NCBI RefSeq assembly: GCF_023078275.1
Contig: NC_062985.1
Span: 6,403,408-6,467,407, forward strand
Length of the DNA: 64,000 nt
Origin: Leguminivora glycinivorella
Lineage: Eukaryota; Arthropoda; Insecta; Lepidoptera; Tortricidae
Direction: 5' to 3'
Of this stretch, positions 10,216-22,208 are shown piece by piece (within the stretch, counting starts at the first letter, position 1; the number at the start of each line of letters is the position of its first letter). The notes below the pieces were generated by a model that did not search any database, had not been told where the DNA came from, and saw only the letters and a program-made list of their open reading frames with translations. The position numbers and the translations under genes are program-made.

Positions 10216-12239
10216 CGCGCGCGGGGGCCCCCCTCTGTCCCCACACCGCTGCCACCCTCCGCCTCGCATACCGCTGCCATACATATTTTCTCCACTCGAA
10301 TTTTTCGTCGACTATCTTCATGTTTGAGAAATACTTTGGCGAATCGGAGATATATACGCTCTAATAGATACGTATTATTCGGAGAGGGGAGGTTGGGGTG
10401 GTTATCGCGATCTGTGACGACTGTGACTCGGCGTTATTTTGGCAAAGTAGATGCAACGTTTTAAATGCCCAGGAGGGAGCGTAATCCGACCGCTGGAAAT
10501 TGATATGTCTATTACAGTTTGCCGGTCTAGGCGGCTATCTAGTGGCGCCGTAAATAGAGGAAGATTAGTTAATCATGGATCAAATTGTAATTACACGCTG
10601 GGTACAAACCGGATGCAATGTACTTAATTTTTTGTTTTGCTTGCTTGATAAGTTAAAGTAAAATGGAAAACCCTGTCTTAGATATTTGTTTTTCGTCATT
10701 ATTTAGCCGTTTAGTAAAATAAATGGAACTTAATTGATGCATTTTATTGAAAAATAATCCAACGGTCGTTAGATATACACGATATACGACGCTAGTTGAG
10801 GTAATCTTAGGTAAATAGTGGCGGATTTAACTAAGTAGGTAATGAGTTGGTATAATGACTAATCACACTCAACATCGTAATTAATTTAACACCTACTGAT
10901 AAGATGGATATTTATTAGGTTTCTACGATGGACAGGTACATTTTCTTAAAAGGGTACCTATACATGTAATTTACCTACCTATTTCAAAAATATAGGTGAC
11001 ACCTAATTAATTTAATCATGAACCATGAGGCTAAAGGAGAAAGTCATTATTAAGGTATCTAGTCTAAAGAGAATACGTACATTTCCGAAAATTATCAGGA
11101 AACTAAATTGCCTTTTTTCATCAATATTTACACATTCACACACGCTGTACAAACTTACAGAGAGCTACACCTACATTATAAGAAACTGTTTTCATTTCAT
11201 TTACATATCCAAAAAACAAAGCCTAATTCAAAGGTGTGATGTTGACACGTCATTTAAATATGTCTGTGTGGTGCAAACAGCGGCTCAGGTAGCGACGTGT
11301 GTGGCTGCCTTTACAGTGTTATGGCCAACCACACTGCATCATAAACTTTACAATCTGTGTTGGTTGGGCCCAAGAACTGGCATGGCATGGATCTTTAAAA
11401 TATGCGGGTAAGGTGAAATACCCCATAATGGACGGTGATGCCATTATGGACAAAAAAACACAAATCCTTAAAAATAAGTATCTAAAATTAGTTTCTAATA
11501 ACTGACGGCTATGTACCATAAACTAGAGTTGTAGAGCTGTTTCATTTTGAAGTTTCAATTAATTCGGTTATTTCTGAAGGATTTGGCGATAAGATAAAAT
11601 TCATCAGTTTACTGAAAAAAATATCAAGACGAATTCTTAGTAATGTTGCTAAGAGAGTTGAGTTCATGTATAAAAAAATAAAAATAGGTTGAAAATGCAT
11701 GGCCTCGTACAACTAGAAGTCTTGTTTCATTCATAGATCTCATAGATGACCGACCTAAAATAATCGTGTAAATAGCATTAACTACCTACCTACCCACTAC
11801 CCAAGAAAAAAAAATGTCATAATGGTAGGTACGCTTCAAATCAAAAGAACTTATTTATAGGTTAAGTACATTTATGATAGGTATCCGTTTTTCCCCAACT
11901 TCCCTTTAGGCATTTTAAATCCGTGTTATGTATCTCAAAACAATGCAAATTACGGTCCGGTACAAACTTAGAAATAGGTACCTAATACCTATGTACCTAA
12001 TACCTGTCAGATAAAAATACACGCCTTTAAAAAATCGATTTTTCATGCTTTATTTCATGCTAACTAGTAATACCGATAAATGTTGACACAATTGCATTAT
12101 TAATTGTAAAGTACGGTCGTCGTCAGAAACTTACCTACATACATAATTCGCCTTAAAACAGTAACATTAGGGTATAAATTCGCACTTTTACAAGTGCAAG
12201 TCAAGCCACTCGTTACTCATCGCCACCAATAACCACAAA
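10216..12239. other. Intergenic, upstream of groucho; no gene seen
   Basis: Proximal DNA (10216-10300) is GC-rich, with CCGCTGCCACCC and CCGCTGCCATAC repeated. From about 10400 it becomes AT-rich, with many TAGGTA strings. The open frames at 11025-11411 and 11299-11505 are unsupported by any motif or splice pattern. Confidence 0.5.
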
Positions 12240-12970
12240 CTCTACATTCCTAATGCCACTTATACTCGGTCAGCTCTATTATACCGCTAAAGCAACTATT
12301 ATTTCCTGCGAATTTCGCAAATTCACGCTGTGAGTTCACAGGAGGCCAGCAATCTCTTAGAAACGTCGTAAGAGCTTGGAAAAGCTCGTACAGTATTATT
12401 GCTTTTAACTTTAATTCGGCACCGATAACCATCTCTTAATTAGCATTACCCATGTACCTCTAACACGCGTGCGAACTTTTTTAACAATTTTAATTTCGCT
12501 TACCACCGCCGCATTAGCATGCACCGCTGTTATTGAGAGCTCGTGCAAGCAGCAATGTAATAGGCTCTCGTAAATAAAGTGGCTGCGAAATGATCCGCTG
12601 GTCGCATTAGCCGTACAATGATGTGTCAATCATTGAATAGCCCGGTAAGTGGGATATTTACGCTCATTGTCGGCTAGGTGACGTGTTGCGTAATAAACAG
12701 AAACAGTTTTACTATCGTCCACTCGATTTTGAGTGCAGTAGATAATATTTAATTATCAAAGGCTGTAACTCTTGTGCTATGAGAGATCTTTAACGGCGGT
12801 TTGTGTCACAAGCTCCACGAGAGGCGGTGATAAGAGGGAGTTTAATGCGAGTTTCCCGCACTCGTTCATAAAACCTTCATTACGACATTCCTAAATTGCA
12901 CCGTCGTAAATGGTTTAGAAAAGCAATCTGAGCTTGTGAAAGCTTTTAATTAACGATTAGAGATCTATTG
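12240..12970. promoter_or_regulatory. Repeat-poor block, candidate regulatory element
   Basis: This stretch lacks the TAGGTA-type filler and any hairpin. It has balanced composition, with AT-rich homeodomain-like cores (TTAATTAGCATTACCC, GCATTAGCATGC, TCGCATTAGCC) and TTAATTAACGATTAG near 12950. It has no coding signature. Candidate enhancer by composition only; a comparison with other moths would decide. Confidence 0.3.
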
Positions 12971-13399
12971 AGGGTACTTAGTAAAAACCATTTCGGTAGA
13001 TTAACTCAAAAACCTCTGTAATTTCAACTGTATAGCTAACATAAATTTGAATGGACTAACCTCCAATACAAATTGTTCACAATTCACAAACATGTAGGTA
13101 TTGTGTTTATTTTAGTTGCGTTAAAAACAGATGTCTATTTGTTCAAAAATGTTGTAAATGTATTTACACGTCCGATTTCATAGCTATAACAGATTTATTT
13201 CCTGAACAAATATTATTTTAGCAGAATTATTTAGTAAATATACCTATACTAAATAGTTAGTTGTCGACATTTGTTTCAATTGCTAAAAAAATTATAACTT
13301 GCAAACATTCAATGCTATGCTTGTGTTAATGCCTGACCAGAGATAAAACTAATTGTCTTATTCTGATGTAACTATGGGTTGACACTTGACAGTTCAGTA

Positions 13400-13490
13400 T
13401 ATATATTCAGGCATCTTCTGGGCGAGCTCACTCCATCGTAGGCCACGTCTTTGCCTTTGGCCCATTATAATAATAATAAAAAAAAAGTTT
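13400..13490 (+). mobile_element. LINE 3'-end fragment with TAA/A tail
   Basis: The sequence GGCATCTTCTGGGCGAGCTC, then the GCCACGTCTTTGCC part, runs into (ATA)n and poly-A, as in 3' ends of lepidopteran non-LTR retrotransposons. The clade is not determined and no clear target-site duplication was found. Confidence 0.4.
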
Positions 13491-14399
13491 CATTAAAATT
13501 CCGCAACATGGCGCGTATATTTCTGGTCAGGCTTTCCACAATTCACTTCAGAGTCTTCAGATCAGAATCCGGCGATTCGATGTAGGAATGTTAAATGAGG
13601 AGTATGAGGACTTATTATAATATACCTAAGACACCTTTTCATATTGAGACTAATTAAAACTTTCAAGTATTTTCTTTTATGGTGCTCCCGGGCTGTTATA
13701 AACTTCTTATAAATGTTATACTATTATTATAACAACCATTACTTCTGCAGTCCAGCATTAACTTCAGTAAATTACTAAGAAAAGTCCTTCTTAGCTAAGT
13801 ATAAGTAGGCAGATAAAGCTTCTTTTACCGTTTAAACACTAAATTATCTGTTACGAAGCTCGATAAAAGCTTGCGAAAACTAGTCGGCAAACAAGTTCCA
13901 GTAGTCGAGTAATCGTAGGCCGGCTCGGTAAAGTAGATAGTATTGCTAACTGCCCACACAACTAGGAATTAATCGCCACGGTAATCCAAGCAGGATGGCA
14001 GAGTTAATCGCAGCTGGTCGAGTCAGATTTGGGGGTAACCAGAAGGCCTACGCGAAAAACCATTACTTTGAAGTCGAGATAGTAGAGAAGTCTGTTGAAG
14101 ACATCGTTGTTGCCTGGGCTGTGCGGGTATCCTGTCAAGCAAATTTCATGAATATATTTTTCTGTTTCCAAAAAACTCCACATGTCAAATTGGCGATCAT
14201 CCATTGGATTAAATCTTGAGGTTTGCAAATGGATACCCATTCATAAACGAACATATTAATTTGCAACTTAATCGTGTTGTTTTTTAAATTACACTTCATA
14301 ATTTTATTCATAATACCTTTGGCATTTTCTATACCTACGTTCGACTCACCTTGCCCGGCCAAAGATTAGAATGACACCCTGGCCTATTCAACTCGCCTA

Positions 14400-14700
14400 A
14401 TAATTCACACGCTTGCAAATGTAAATAAACGCTTATCTGAAGCCCGGATCGCATTCAATTTCAACTGGGCCCATTAAATATTAATTCCTGAGCAAAAAAA
14501 GTTTGAAAAGGTCTGCGGGGATAGAGCGGCCTTCTGGGAAGCGAGCGGAATGGCTCGCCGCTGACAATGGCCGGTTATACAACTAATTGTTCGCGCTCTT
14601 TAATTATACTGCCTGTTTTGTTTGCTCACTTTGTTTGGCCACTTCATTACTCCACTAGTGAGTAAAGGTCCACTTTGATCGCCACGTAATAGCAATTAGG
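14400..14700. promoter_or_regulatory. Repeat-poor block, candidate regulatory element
   Basis: Complex, GC-richer sequence (GGTCTGCGGGGATAGAGCGG ... GCGAGCGGAATGGCTCGCCG ... CAATGGCCGGTTATAC) inside AT-rich flanks. No ORF or repeat structure. Candidate conserved non-coding element, by composition only. Confidence 0.28.
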
Positions 14701-15607
14701 CAACGTCAATTGAATATTTTATGAAACAAATGTGGTTTTGATGACTTAATGGTGCATTAAGCTTATTGGTATAAAAAGACCGGAAGTCCATGATGCTCTT
14801 TCGTCCATTAGAGTAATTTATGCACTATTAACTTCCGTTTACGTCAAATAAGCTACACTTTAGACACGAATGCAATGCAACTATGAGCTACTATGTTGTT
14901 GCGCCTGCCTTCAGCAATAAATTCCAAGATTTACGAGTATGCACGCGGTCGACATCGTCGTTCGTACCAAATTACCAAGATTTGTTGTGTACTTAACACA
15001 TAAAAATAGATTTAAAATCAAGTGGGTATCTAACATTTTATCAAGATGATAACTTGCGATACTATTACACGTACGTAGAGGGTTTTCCGTGTTCTGAGTA
15101 GTTAAATAACATGACTTTAGATCTTATCTTTTAGGAGGCATTCCCGTACAGCTAATCTTATTTTTTTATGCAAACGTAGAAGTATGCCCTATTTCTATAT
15201 TTTGTGTGGTTTTCTTTCGTTAAATGAAAAAAAACTAAAACGTCATTTCTTCCTCCCTTGGTTGTAAATTACAAAAACATCGTAAGTGCTAATAAAATCA
15301 TCTGTTGGGCAAATTAGTAAAATATTTTGTTGGTGTGCTGTCGTTGTATGTACAGTCGACTACAAAGAGATGTACCTATCCATTTTTTCACCGATCGACT
15401 GTCCTGACACTCCTGACCAATCTACTGTAAACATAGGTTACCTACTTGCCAAAATACTATGATTTTCTTATTTATACTTATTTAAAACCATGAAAACCAA
15501 CGATAAAACAACGAAGATACGTAAAGTTTATCTAGATGTCGACTAGCGATAGAGGTGTTTACGAGTGCTGTTTAAAGGAATGGGGAATGGCGATTACGAT
15601 TAATTAA

Positions 15608-16190
15608 TTAGCGCCTTATCTCGCGGTGGCGTAAGTTAGCCGTCGTATCGCGATGTCGCACTGATTGTTATTTATTTGATATCGCGATCGCGATCGCCCA
15701 AGGCGGATCTGTTTTACTTTTATGCTGCATGGAGTTGGGAAGAGGTGATTTTTGAATAATATGACTAAGTTGACTTGAAAATCTATGATTTTACTGATCT
15801 TTACAACAGTTACAACTGAACTAACTTAAGACGTTTAGAGTGTTATCTGCGCGGTGGCGTAAGTTAGCCGTCGTATCGCGATGTCGCGCTGATTGTTATT
15901 TATTCGGTATCGCGATCGCCCAAGGCGGATCTGTTTTACTTTTATGCTGCATGGAGTTGAGTTGAGAGGAGGCGGTTTTTGAGTACCTAACCTAATAGAT
16001 AATCACTTAAAGCGTGTCATACCTATGACTTGAAAACTTATGAGTTTAGAGACACATCACACAAGTTAGGCGTTTAGTGCGTAATCTCGCGGTGGTGTAA
16101 GTTGTCGCATGGCGATGTCGATATCGCACTGATTGTTATTTATTCGGTATCGCGGATCTGTTTTACGCTACATGGATCTGCGAACAGACG
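15608..16190. repeat. Three-copy tandem repeat, period about 230-240 bp
   Basis: Anchor TCGCGGTGGCGTAAGTT (or a near match) occurs at 15621, 15850 and 16086. Copies 1 and 2 share GTCGTATCGCGATGTCGC, GATTGTTATTTATT, CGATCGCCCAAGGCGGATCT and TTTTATGCTGCATGGAGTTG. Copy 3 is truncated and diverged. The linkers also align (GACTTGAAAA, CTTAAGACGTTTAG/GTTAGGCGTTTAG), so the whole unit is repeated. The core is rich in TCGCGA palindromes within AT-rich DNA. Source unknown. Confidence 0.85.
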
Positions 16191-16267
16191 TTTTATTAGT
16201 TTATCAACTTGTTCCAATTACCTAAATTAAAAATCGATGGTTTATCTTGCAATTAATAAATTGCATT

Positions 16268-16445
16268 GCATGGACAAGCGCGGATCCAGCTTCGTGCCCG
16301 GGGGAGGATGGGGGGTCACGTGGTAACGGCCCAGGCCCCAGGGGGGGGGGGCACGTGGTCTATTTGTTTGGCCAACCTGATGGGCTCATGACCCCCATGA
16401 CCCCCCCTGGATGGCATTGGACTGAAGATTGGATTCGACTTCATT
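16268..16445. repeat. G-run interspersed repeat, copy 1
   Basis: Contains GGGGGAGGATGGGGGGTCAC, GGCCCAGGCCCC, a run of 12 G, CACGTGGTCTATTTGT and TGGCCAACCT. The same order recurs at 41178-41285, and a shorter inverted relative at 45930-46005. The family looks like part of an interspersed element rather than a gene. The G runs could form quadruplexes. Confidence 0.6.
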
Positions 16446-16954
16446 AAAATCTATATTTTCTGGTGGTTACTTACCTATTCGTTGTATTTTTTTTATAACT
16501 ATACCAGTACCACGATAAATCACTATAAGTATGTAATATAATCTACTTGTTCCCCTGTTATCAGACATTTCCATCACCATAAAGTAAGTAGGTGTAGGTA
16601 CCTATATTAGGTATTACCACCGTTATCAAGCATCAATAATTATGCTTAACTTTTTTATCAATTTACTAAGCCGATGATATTTTGCACAGATAAGTAGTGG
16701 AAAGTATGTACCTGTATGTTCTGTTAGGTATGTAACACAAAAAAGGCAAATTACGTCAAAAGTATATTTTTATAATTTCACTTTATTATCATTATTTATG
16801 TAGCCTCCTTAGAATATTTCTACTTACTCCTAAAATATTTAAATTTAACTTCTAAAATAATGAAAATGCCACATCCATCCCTTCGCCGATCCCACAAGCC
16901 GCAACCGCGGTCGCGACATATGTGGGCTTCATCGAGCAAAACGGCATCAAAATA

Positions 16955-17690
16955 AGAATTAAAATCGAGTAAAAAGAAAAGGGAATGAGCGTAGGTTTTT
17001 GTCGCGCCTCGTTACGCGGATGCCGAGATGCCAACTAAATTACGATTGCTTGCATCGACAGCTTTCAAGAGTATGGAGTAGTGCTTACTTATGTTGGTGC
17101 AATATAGGTAATGATAATTATGCTCCGTACTTCTAGTGTAAAGGTATAAATTTTTTTGAAATAAATAGAGTAAAAAGGGAATGAGCGTAGGTTTTTGTCG
17201 CGTTTGGGATACGCGGATGCCAAAATGCCAACTAAATTACGATTGCTTGCATCGACAGCTTTCAAGTTTATGGAGGAGTAGTGCTTAGGTACTTATGTTG
17301 GTGAAATATAATGATATTATACGTCCATGCTTCTACTGTAAAGATACAACATTTTAAAAATATTAATAAGACTCAAAAACGATTAAAAGAAGAAAAGGAA
17401 ACGAGCGTAGGTTTTTGTCGCGCCTTGTTACGTGGATGCCGAGATGTCAACTAAATTATGATTCCTTGTATCGACAGCTTTTAAAATGTCTATATGTATT
17501 AGGTACATATATTTATATAAAAATAACAAAATGAGTAAAAACACAAAGGGAATAAGCGTAGAGTAGAAGCTCGGTTGTTGTCGCGGATGCCGAGATGCCA
17601 AATAAATTACGATTGATTGCATCACCATCTTCCAGGTGTAAGGGAGTAATAGCTTGTTTTTAATGATATTATAAGTCATGTAACCTACCT
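16955..17690. repeat. Four-copy degenerate tandem repeat
   Basis: The anchor GAGCGTAGGTTTTTGTCGCG or a relative recurs at about 16986, 17183, 17402 and 17553. Each is followed by CGGATGCCGAGATGCCAA, TAAATTACGATTGCTTGC and ATCGACAGCTTTCAAG, and preceded by AATAGAGTAAAAAG-like sequence. Spacing is about 197, 219 and 150 bp; copy 4 is internally deleted. The minus-strand open frames here are by-products of the repeat. Confidence 0.85.
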
Positions 17691-17883
17691 GCCTGTTATT
17701 TATATAACTTTAACTTGTGAACATTCCGTTTCACTGTGTCACGTTAACGACATCGACATAAGTATCAAATTTTTTAACATAAATATTTAAGTAATCGTAT
17801 TACCTGCCCGATAATTGTCCATATAATTTTATTATGACGTACGATTATATTTACTAATACAAAGTATCCATACATACAAAGTA

Positions 17884-18042
17884 TCCATACTAATATTATA
17901 AATAGGAAAGTGTGTGTGTCTGTTTGTTTGTCAGTCCTTCACGGCAAAACGGTGCGACGAATTGTCGTGATTTTTTAAGTGGGGATAGTTATGCTACTTT
18001 TTGTCTCTTTCTAACGCGAGCGAAGCCGCGGGCAAACGCTAG
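17884..18042. mobile_element. Mini-Helitron, copy 1 (159 bp)
   Basis: Begins TCCATACTAATATTATAAAT, ends CTAG after a short hairpin (GCGAGCGAAGCCGCGGGC). It is flanked by A on the left and T on the right with no target-site duplication. 5' TC, 3' hairpin plus CTRR and A^T insertion are the defining Helitron features. No RepHel coding capacity. Compare 42162-42340 and 63396-63572. Confidence 0.8.
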
Positions 18043-18395
18043 TACCTAGGTTATAAATTAGTTTATTTTCATAACAAAGTTGGAAGGAAATTGCAATTAG
18101 GATCTGGACATAATTATTTCTTGACAGATCGATCTAGGACAAAATTTCAGTCTATATTAGATAGGATATATCCCCATAAATAAATTAATCTAAACGCTTC
18201 GATAAGCCATTTGGCTGCTGTCTCGTGCAGTAATTAATGTAGGCATTACAGGTCAATACACAGGCCGGGAAATTTAAATTAATCCGCCGGTAATATCTCG
18301 ACCGTGAGTTTGAGGATTAATCATGTTCATGATTACTTAAATTTCTCATAAATATACCTATAGAAAAATCTGAAGCATGTTGCACTTTTGTTTTT

Positions 18396-19114
18396 AACCG
18401 CCTTCCAAATCACAAAGGAAGGGGTTATCAAGTCGTCTGTATGTTTTTTTTTTTTTTTTAAATGTTTTTCCTCGATATCTCCGTCGTTACTAGACCGATT
18501 TTGAAATTTTTTTTTGATTGAATGTATATGCATACAGATTGGTCCCATTTTTCTCAGAACCCAGTTCTGATGATGGGATCCTGGAGAAATCGAGGGAACT
18601 CCTCAAATCTGAAAGGCATACATATGGTGATTTTTGTGTTTTTAAAGGAACAGCATGCATTTACGTACGGAACAGTGACATTTGGTGCAGTGGAACTCCT
18701 GATGATGGTCAGAATGGAACTCCTCAAATCTGAACGGCACACTTATAGTGACTTTGGTATTTTTATAAGAACAGCATGCACTTACGTCCAGAACAGTGAT
18801 ATTTGGTGCAGTGGAATTGCTGATGATGGTCAGAACGGAACTCCTCAAATCTGAACGGCACACTTATAGTGACTTTGGTATTTTTATAAGAACAGCATGC
18901 ACTTACGTCCAGAACAGTGACATTGACATTTGGTGCAGTGGAACTGCTGATGAAGAGTGAGCCGCCCCTGGTTAGAGTTCCGTTCTCAGATTTCAAAATT
19001 GGTTCAGAAATGACGGAGATATCGAATAACAAACATTAAAAATATACAGACGAATTGATAACATAATCCAACATTTGAAAGTATTTATCACCAGAACCCC
19101 AAAGGAAGGCGGTT
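18396..19114. mobile_element. AACCGCC-ended element with 121-bp internal tandem repeats, copy 1
   Basis: Ends AACCGCCTTCC and GGAAGGCGGTT form an 11-bp terminal inverted repeat. Next to the left end are GGTTATCAAGTCGTCTGTATG and CTCGATATCTCCGTCGTTAC; related strings (TGACGGAGATATCGA, ATACAGACGAATTGATAAC) occur inverted near the right end. Between them three tandem units of about 121 bp carry CCTCAAATCTGAA at 18601, 18722 and 18843, each with an AGAACAGCATGCA and ACAGTGAYATTTGGTGCAGTGG block. The ORFs here come from this repeat. A second copy of the family is at 43444-45387. Confidence 0.8.
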
Positions 19115-19214
19115 TTTTTTTTCTTAAAAATTATTTTTTACAAATAATAAAATGGATGATGCAGTCAAGCTTTGTCTGTCAATTCAAACAATTTGTAGGT
19201 AAGTTGACATTTTA

Positions 19215-19332
19215 GGCCCACTTGCACCAACCACTTAACTCAGGGTTAGTGGGCTGTCAACTGTCAAATTCCATATAAAATGGTGGGTTAACCCTCGGGT
19301 TAACCCTCCATTTTCGTTGGTGCAAGTGGCCC
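19215..19332. mobile_element. MITE, TTA target-site duplication (PIF/Harbinger-like)
   Basis: 118-bp element with 17-bp terminal inverted repeats GGCCCACTTGCACCAAC / GTTGGTGCAAGTGGCCC, flanked by TTA on both sides. An inner palindrome GGGTTAACCC lies at about 19285-19310. 3-bp TTA duplications are typical of PIF/Harbinger. The family is common in Lepidoptera. Confidence 0.82.
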
Positions 19333-19899
19333 TTAGGGGATTATTTTTTGCTAAACTGCATCCTTAATATCCAAATGCGGTTGCGAATGAAACTCTACCG
19401 TAATAAACTACATTAGCTTACCTAGGAAACCTATAACTTCCTTAGAAACTATTATATCTCGTATTCGAACTCCATGACTGAAACAAAAAATGCGGGTATC
19501 TTTCTAAAATTCTTACAACAAACAATCCAAAGTGTCAAAAGACCCAATAAACCGTTAGCTCATAAGCAGGTAGGTATCAGAGCATAATTATTGTAATATT
19601 TATAATATATAATATATGCATGTTTTAACGAGGTTGTATGTTTTACTCATACTAATATGACCTTGCTAACGTAAATTGGGCATACTCGCAAAAATTAGTT
19701 CCAGACCGTCAAACACGTGAACACGGCGACACGTTTTATCTAATGAGCGACATTAATTATGCAAAATACATTGTTTTAGCGAACGCTGTTCGAGCGGCGG
19801 GGCATGTTCGACCAGCACGTGCCGTGATTCCTTGGTGTGGTGCACTTCACAAATATCTATACTAGTCGATGTTCAAAAATATGTAGGTGTGTACCTATA

Positions 19900-20106
19900 C
19901 TGGGGCATTCCACGAGAATGTTGCTTACGACATGCTTTTGCCTTGTATGGCAGCTATTTCAATCAAATTCGTAAAGCTCGAGAAAATACTCCCAATTTGT
20001 TAACCAAGTCATGAAACGTTGTCAGACACAACTTCGCTTTCTTAGCGTCTTCAGAAGTATTAGAAGAGTTGGATGTCGTAAGCGACATTCTCGTGGAATG
20101 CCCCAG
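19900..20106. mobile_element. MITE with CTGGGGCATTCC ends (207 bp)
   Basis: Terminal inverted repeats begin CTGGGGCATTCCACGAGAAT and continue through the TACGACAT block. The right arm ends ATTCTCGTGGAATGCCCCAG. Flanked by TATA/TA, suggesting a TA target as in Tc1/mariner-type MITEs. Interior has no transposase; the ORF 19832-20014 runs across its edge and is spurious. Confidence 0.8.
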
Positions 20107-21375
20107 TATAGGTAGTATACCTACCTAGCTCGCCTTTAGGACAAAGTGAGCAAAAGCAGTGTAGGGATCTAAGGGATTGAGCGCTACACTGCTTTGGATA
20201 TATTTTTTCACTAGTTTTTTTTCATTTGACTAGTGCGAAGTTGGGCACCAACATGTTATAAATTTTCCAATCGAAGCTTTGCTATTAGTTGACTTCTTCT
20301 TTAGGAAGTCATTAAGGTATTAAAAATAATTGATGCCAACATTGGGCAGAAAAAGGAAGGAATGGCGACCTCATTGTCCTTAGGGCTCAACGGAAACATT
20401 TATTGTTTTATTTTGTTTTGTAGTCACGGAGTGTAACCTTGTTAATTATGAACGAGACGTAATGGTCAAGTTTTTATAAATACATACCTGAAATTTTAAT
20501 AAAATATAGGGACGGAGGTGCAGAACACTATGATAATTTTACTATTCCATTTAAACAATTTAAAATGTAAAAAAGGAATTAGGAATTGTAAACTAGAAGC
20601 AAAACGAATACCCTTCAAAGCACTCTAATTTATTTAAAATATCTAATGTAACTAATGTAAGAACACTGTAATTGCCAGTCAAAATCTCATAAAATCTTTT
20701 ACAGTAGGTACATTCACATCTTTAACATTACAAAGAAAAATATTTCTTTGATGTCAGCCTAATTAAACATAAAATAGAAAATAACGCTAAGATTAGAGGA
20801 TAATTGGTAATTACATTTTGCACACAGACTAATGAATGACGGTGCGAATGATTTGGCAATTATTCAGATTATAATTGCGCCAATTAGATCATATTTAATT
20901 ACCTATAACGATGTATGTAATGTATCTAATCTAGTTCGGACTCTGATCTAGTTCCTATTCTACCTTTTCCATATCGCATTCAGAATATTTTTTACGTATT
21001 ATTATGATTTAGGCAACTAGGAATTAAAGCTTGAATAAGACAATAAGTCACAATTAATATTTTAGGGCAGCGAGGGGTCACAGCCGAATAATCAGCCGAT
21101 GTAGGACTGTTGGTAGATAGAGATAGGTAGGTACCCAAGTTTAATTATTGAGGTGGCATTAGGGATGGTAGCTGCGTTACTGTCTTGACAAAGGAGCTAT
21201 CGATTACATCACATAAATGAGTGACCTGTTAACCGTTCACATTTATTTACTCACTTTCACTTTATTTTTATTTAAAGTGACTACTTATATTTTTGCTTTA
21301 GGTAATGATATCGGCCATTTGTCAAACATGATAAAAAATGCTTGAACCGATGACTTCCCTGGGAAATTAGTTAAG
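20107..21375. other. Intergenic, no gene seen
   Basis: AT-rich DNA. One short hairpin, AAAGCAGTGTAG / CTACACTGCTTT (20152-20196). Nothing else recognisable. Confidence 0.4.
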
Positions 21376-22208
21376 GTTGCCCCAAGCAGGCACAGGAAAA
21401 AAATAATTAAAAATGCGTGAATGCCAAGCACGGTCATTATTGTCATTAAGCTCCCTCACCGTCTCATTACCGCTAATGAGTAAATTGACAACTGCATCGA
21501 TACGGCCCGCAGCAGGAGCGAAGTTTTTTAATATTACCTATTGTCTGAAGGTGTCACACCTTTTGTTTGTAGTAGTATATGAAAAGACAACTTTCATCAT
21601 AATTATTCTTTCAGTTTATCGATATTTTATGCCTGCGATTTTCAACCACCGTGCGAATTAATCCGAGCTATAAAGTTAACATAAAATGACTGTCTTTCAG
21701 ATCTCACTATTAGTTAGTTAGTTTACATACCTACTCCAATATTCCTTTTACAAAAAGGCAAACGAAAGAAAATTGCATTTGCAATTCTCAGATTAAGTTT
21801 TTATTTTAGAAGTAGATTAGATACAAATAAAATCATTTAGGAATGCAATTATTCATAGGCATGCACTATACTAAGCTCTCCGTAACATGTCACTCGAGTG
21901 CCTTACACCTGAGTTTCAACCATAAAAATAATCTCAATGTTAATTAATTCATTGGTATGCCTCACGACAGTTTATATTCAATGATATTCAACAGTTATCC
22001 ACGTTTTGCTTCGATCAAACAACAACTGGCCATAAAATAAAAAAAATAGTAACCCAATCCCTTGAAAAATGACTCTAGGGTTGCCCCTCAACAGGAAACG
22101 AGTAATTAAAAATGCGCGAGCACCGAGTGCTAGTGCTAGCAATGCTTATTTAGTTTACTCAGCGTCTTATTACCGCTAATAAGCAATTGACAACTAAATC
22201 GACATACC
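21376..22208. repeat. Pair of diverged direct repeats (about 130 bp, 700 bp apart)
   Basis: Copy 1 (21376-21508) and copy 2 (22080-22208) share, in the same order, GTTGCCCC, AATTAAAAATGCG, TCATTRAG/TTTAGTTTACTC, CGTCTYATTACCGCTAAT and an AATTGACAACT-ATCGA block. Divergence is high, so this is an old duplication or two insertions of one old repeat. The best kept part is around ATTACCGCTAATRAG. Confidence 0.6.

Noticed and set aside
13995..14362. ORFs on both strands around 14.0-14.36 kb (plus strand starting MAELIAAGRVRF)
   Set aside because: The plus frame follows an AG and has some protein-like composition. But overlapping minus frames are equally open, no family is recognised and no convincing donor follows. 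It could be an old transposon coding relic.
18518..19032. Overlapping ORFs on both strands with repeated peptides (e.g. CCSYKNTKVTISVPFRFEEF)
   Set aside because: The peptide repeats mirror the 121-bp DNA repeat of a non-autonomous element; the same frames recur at 44773-45078.
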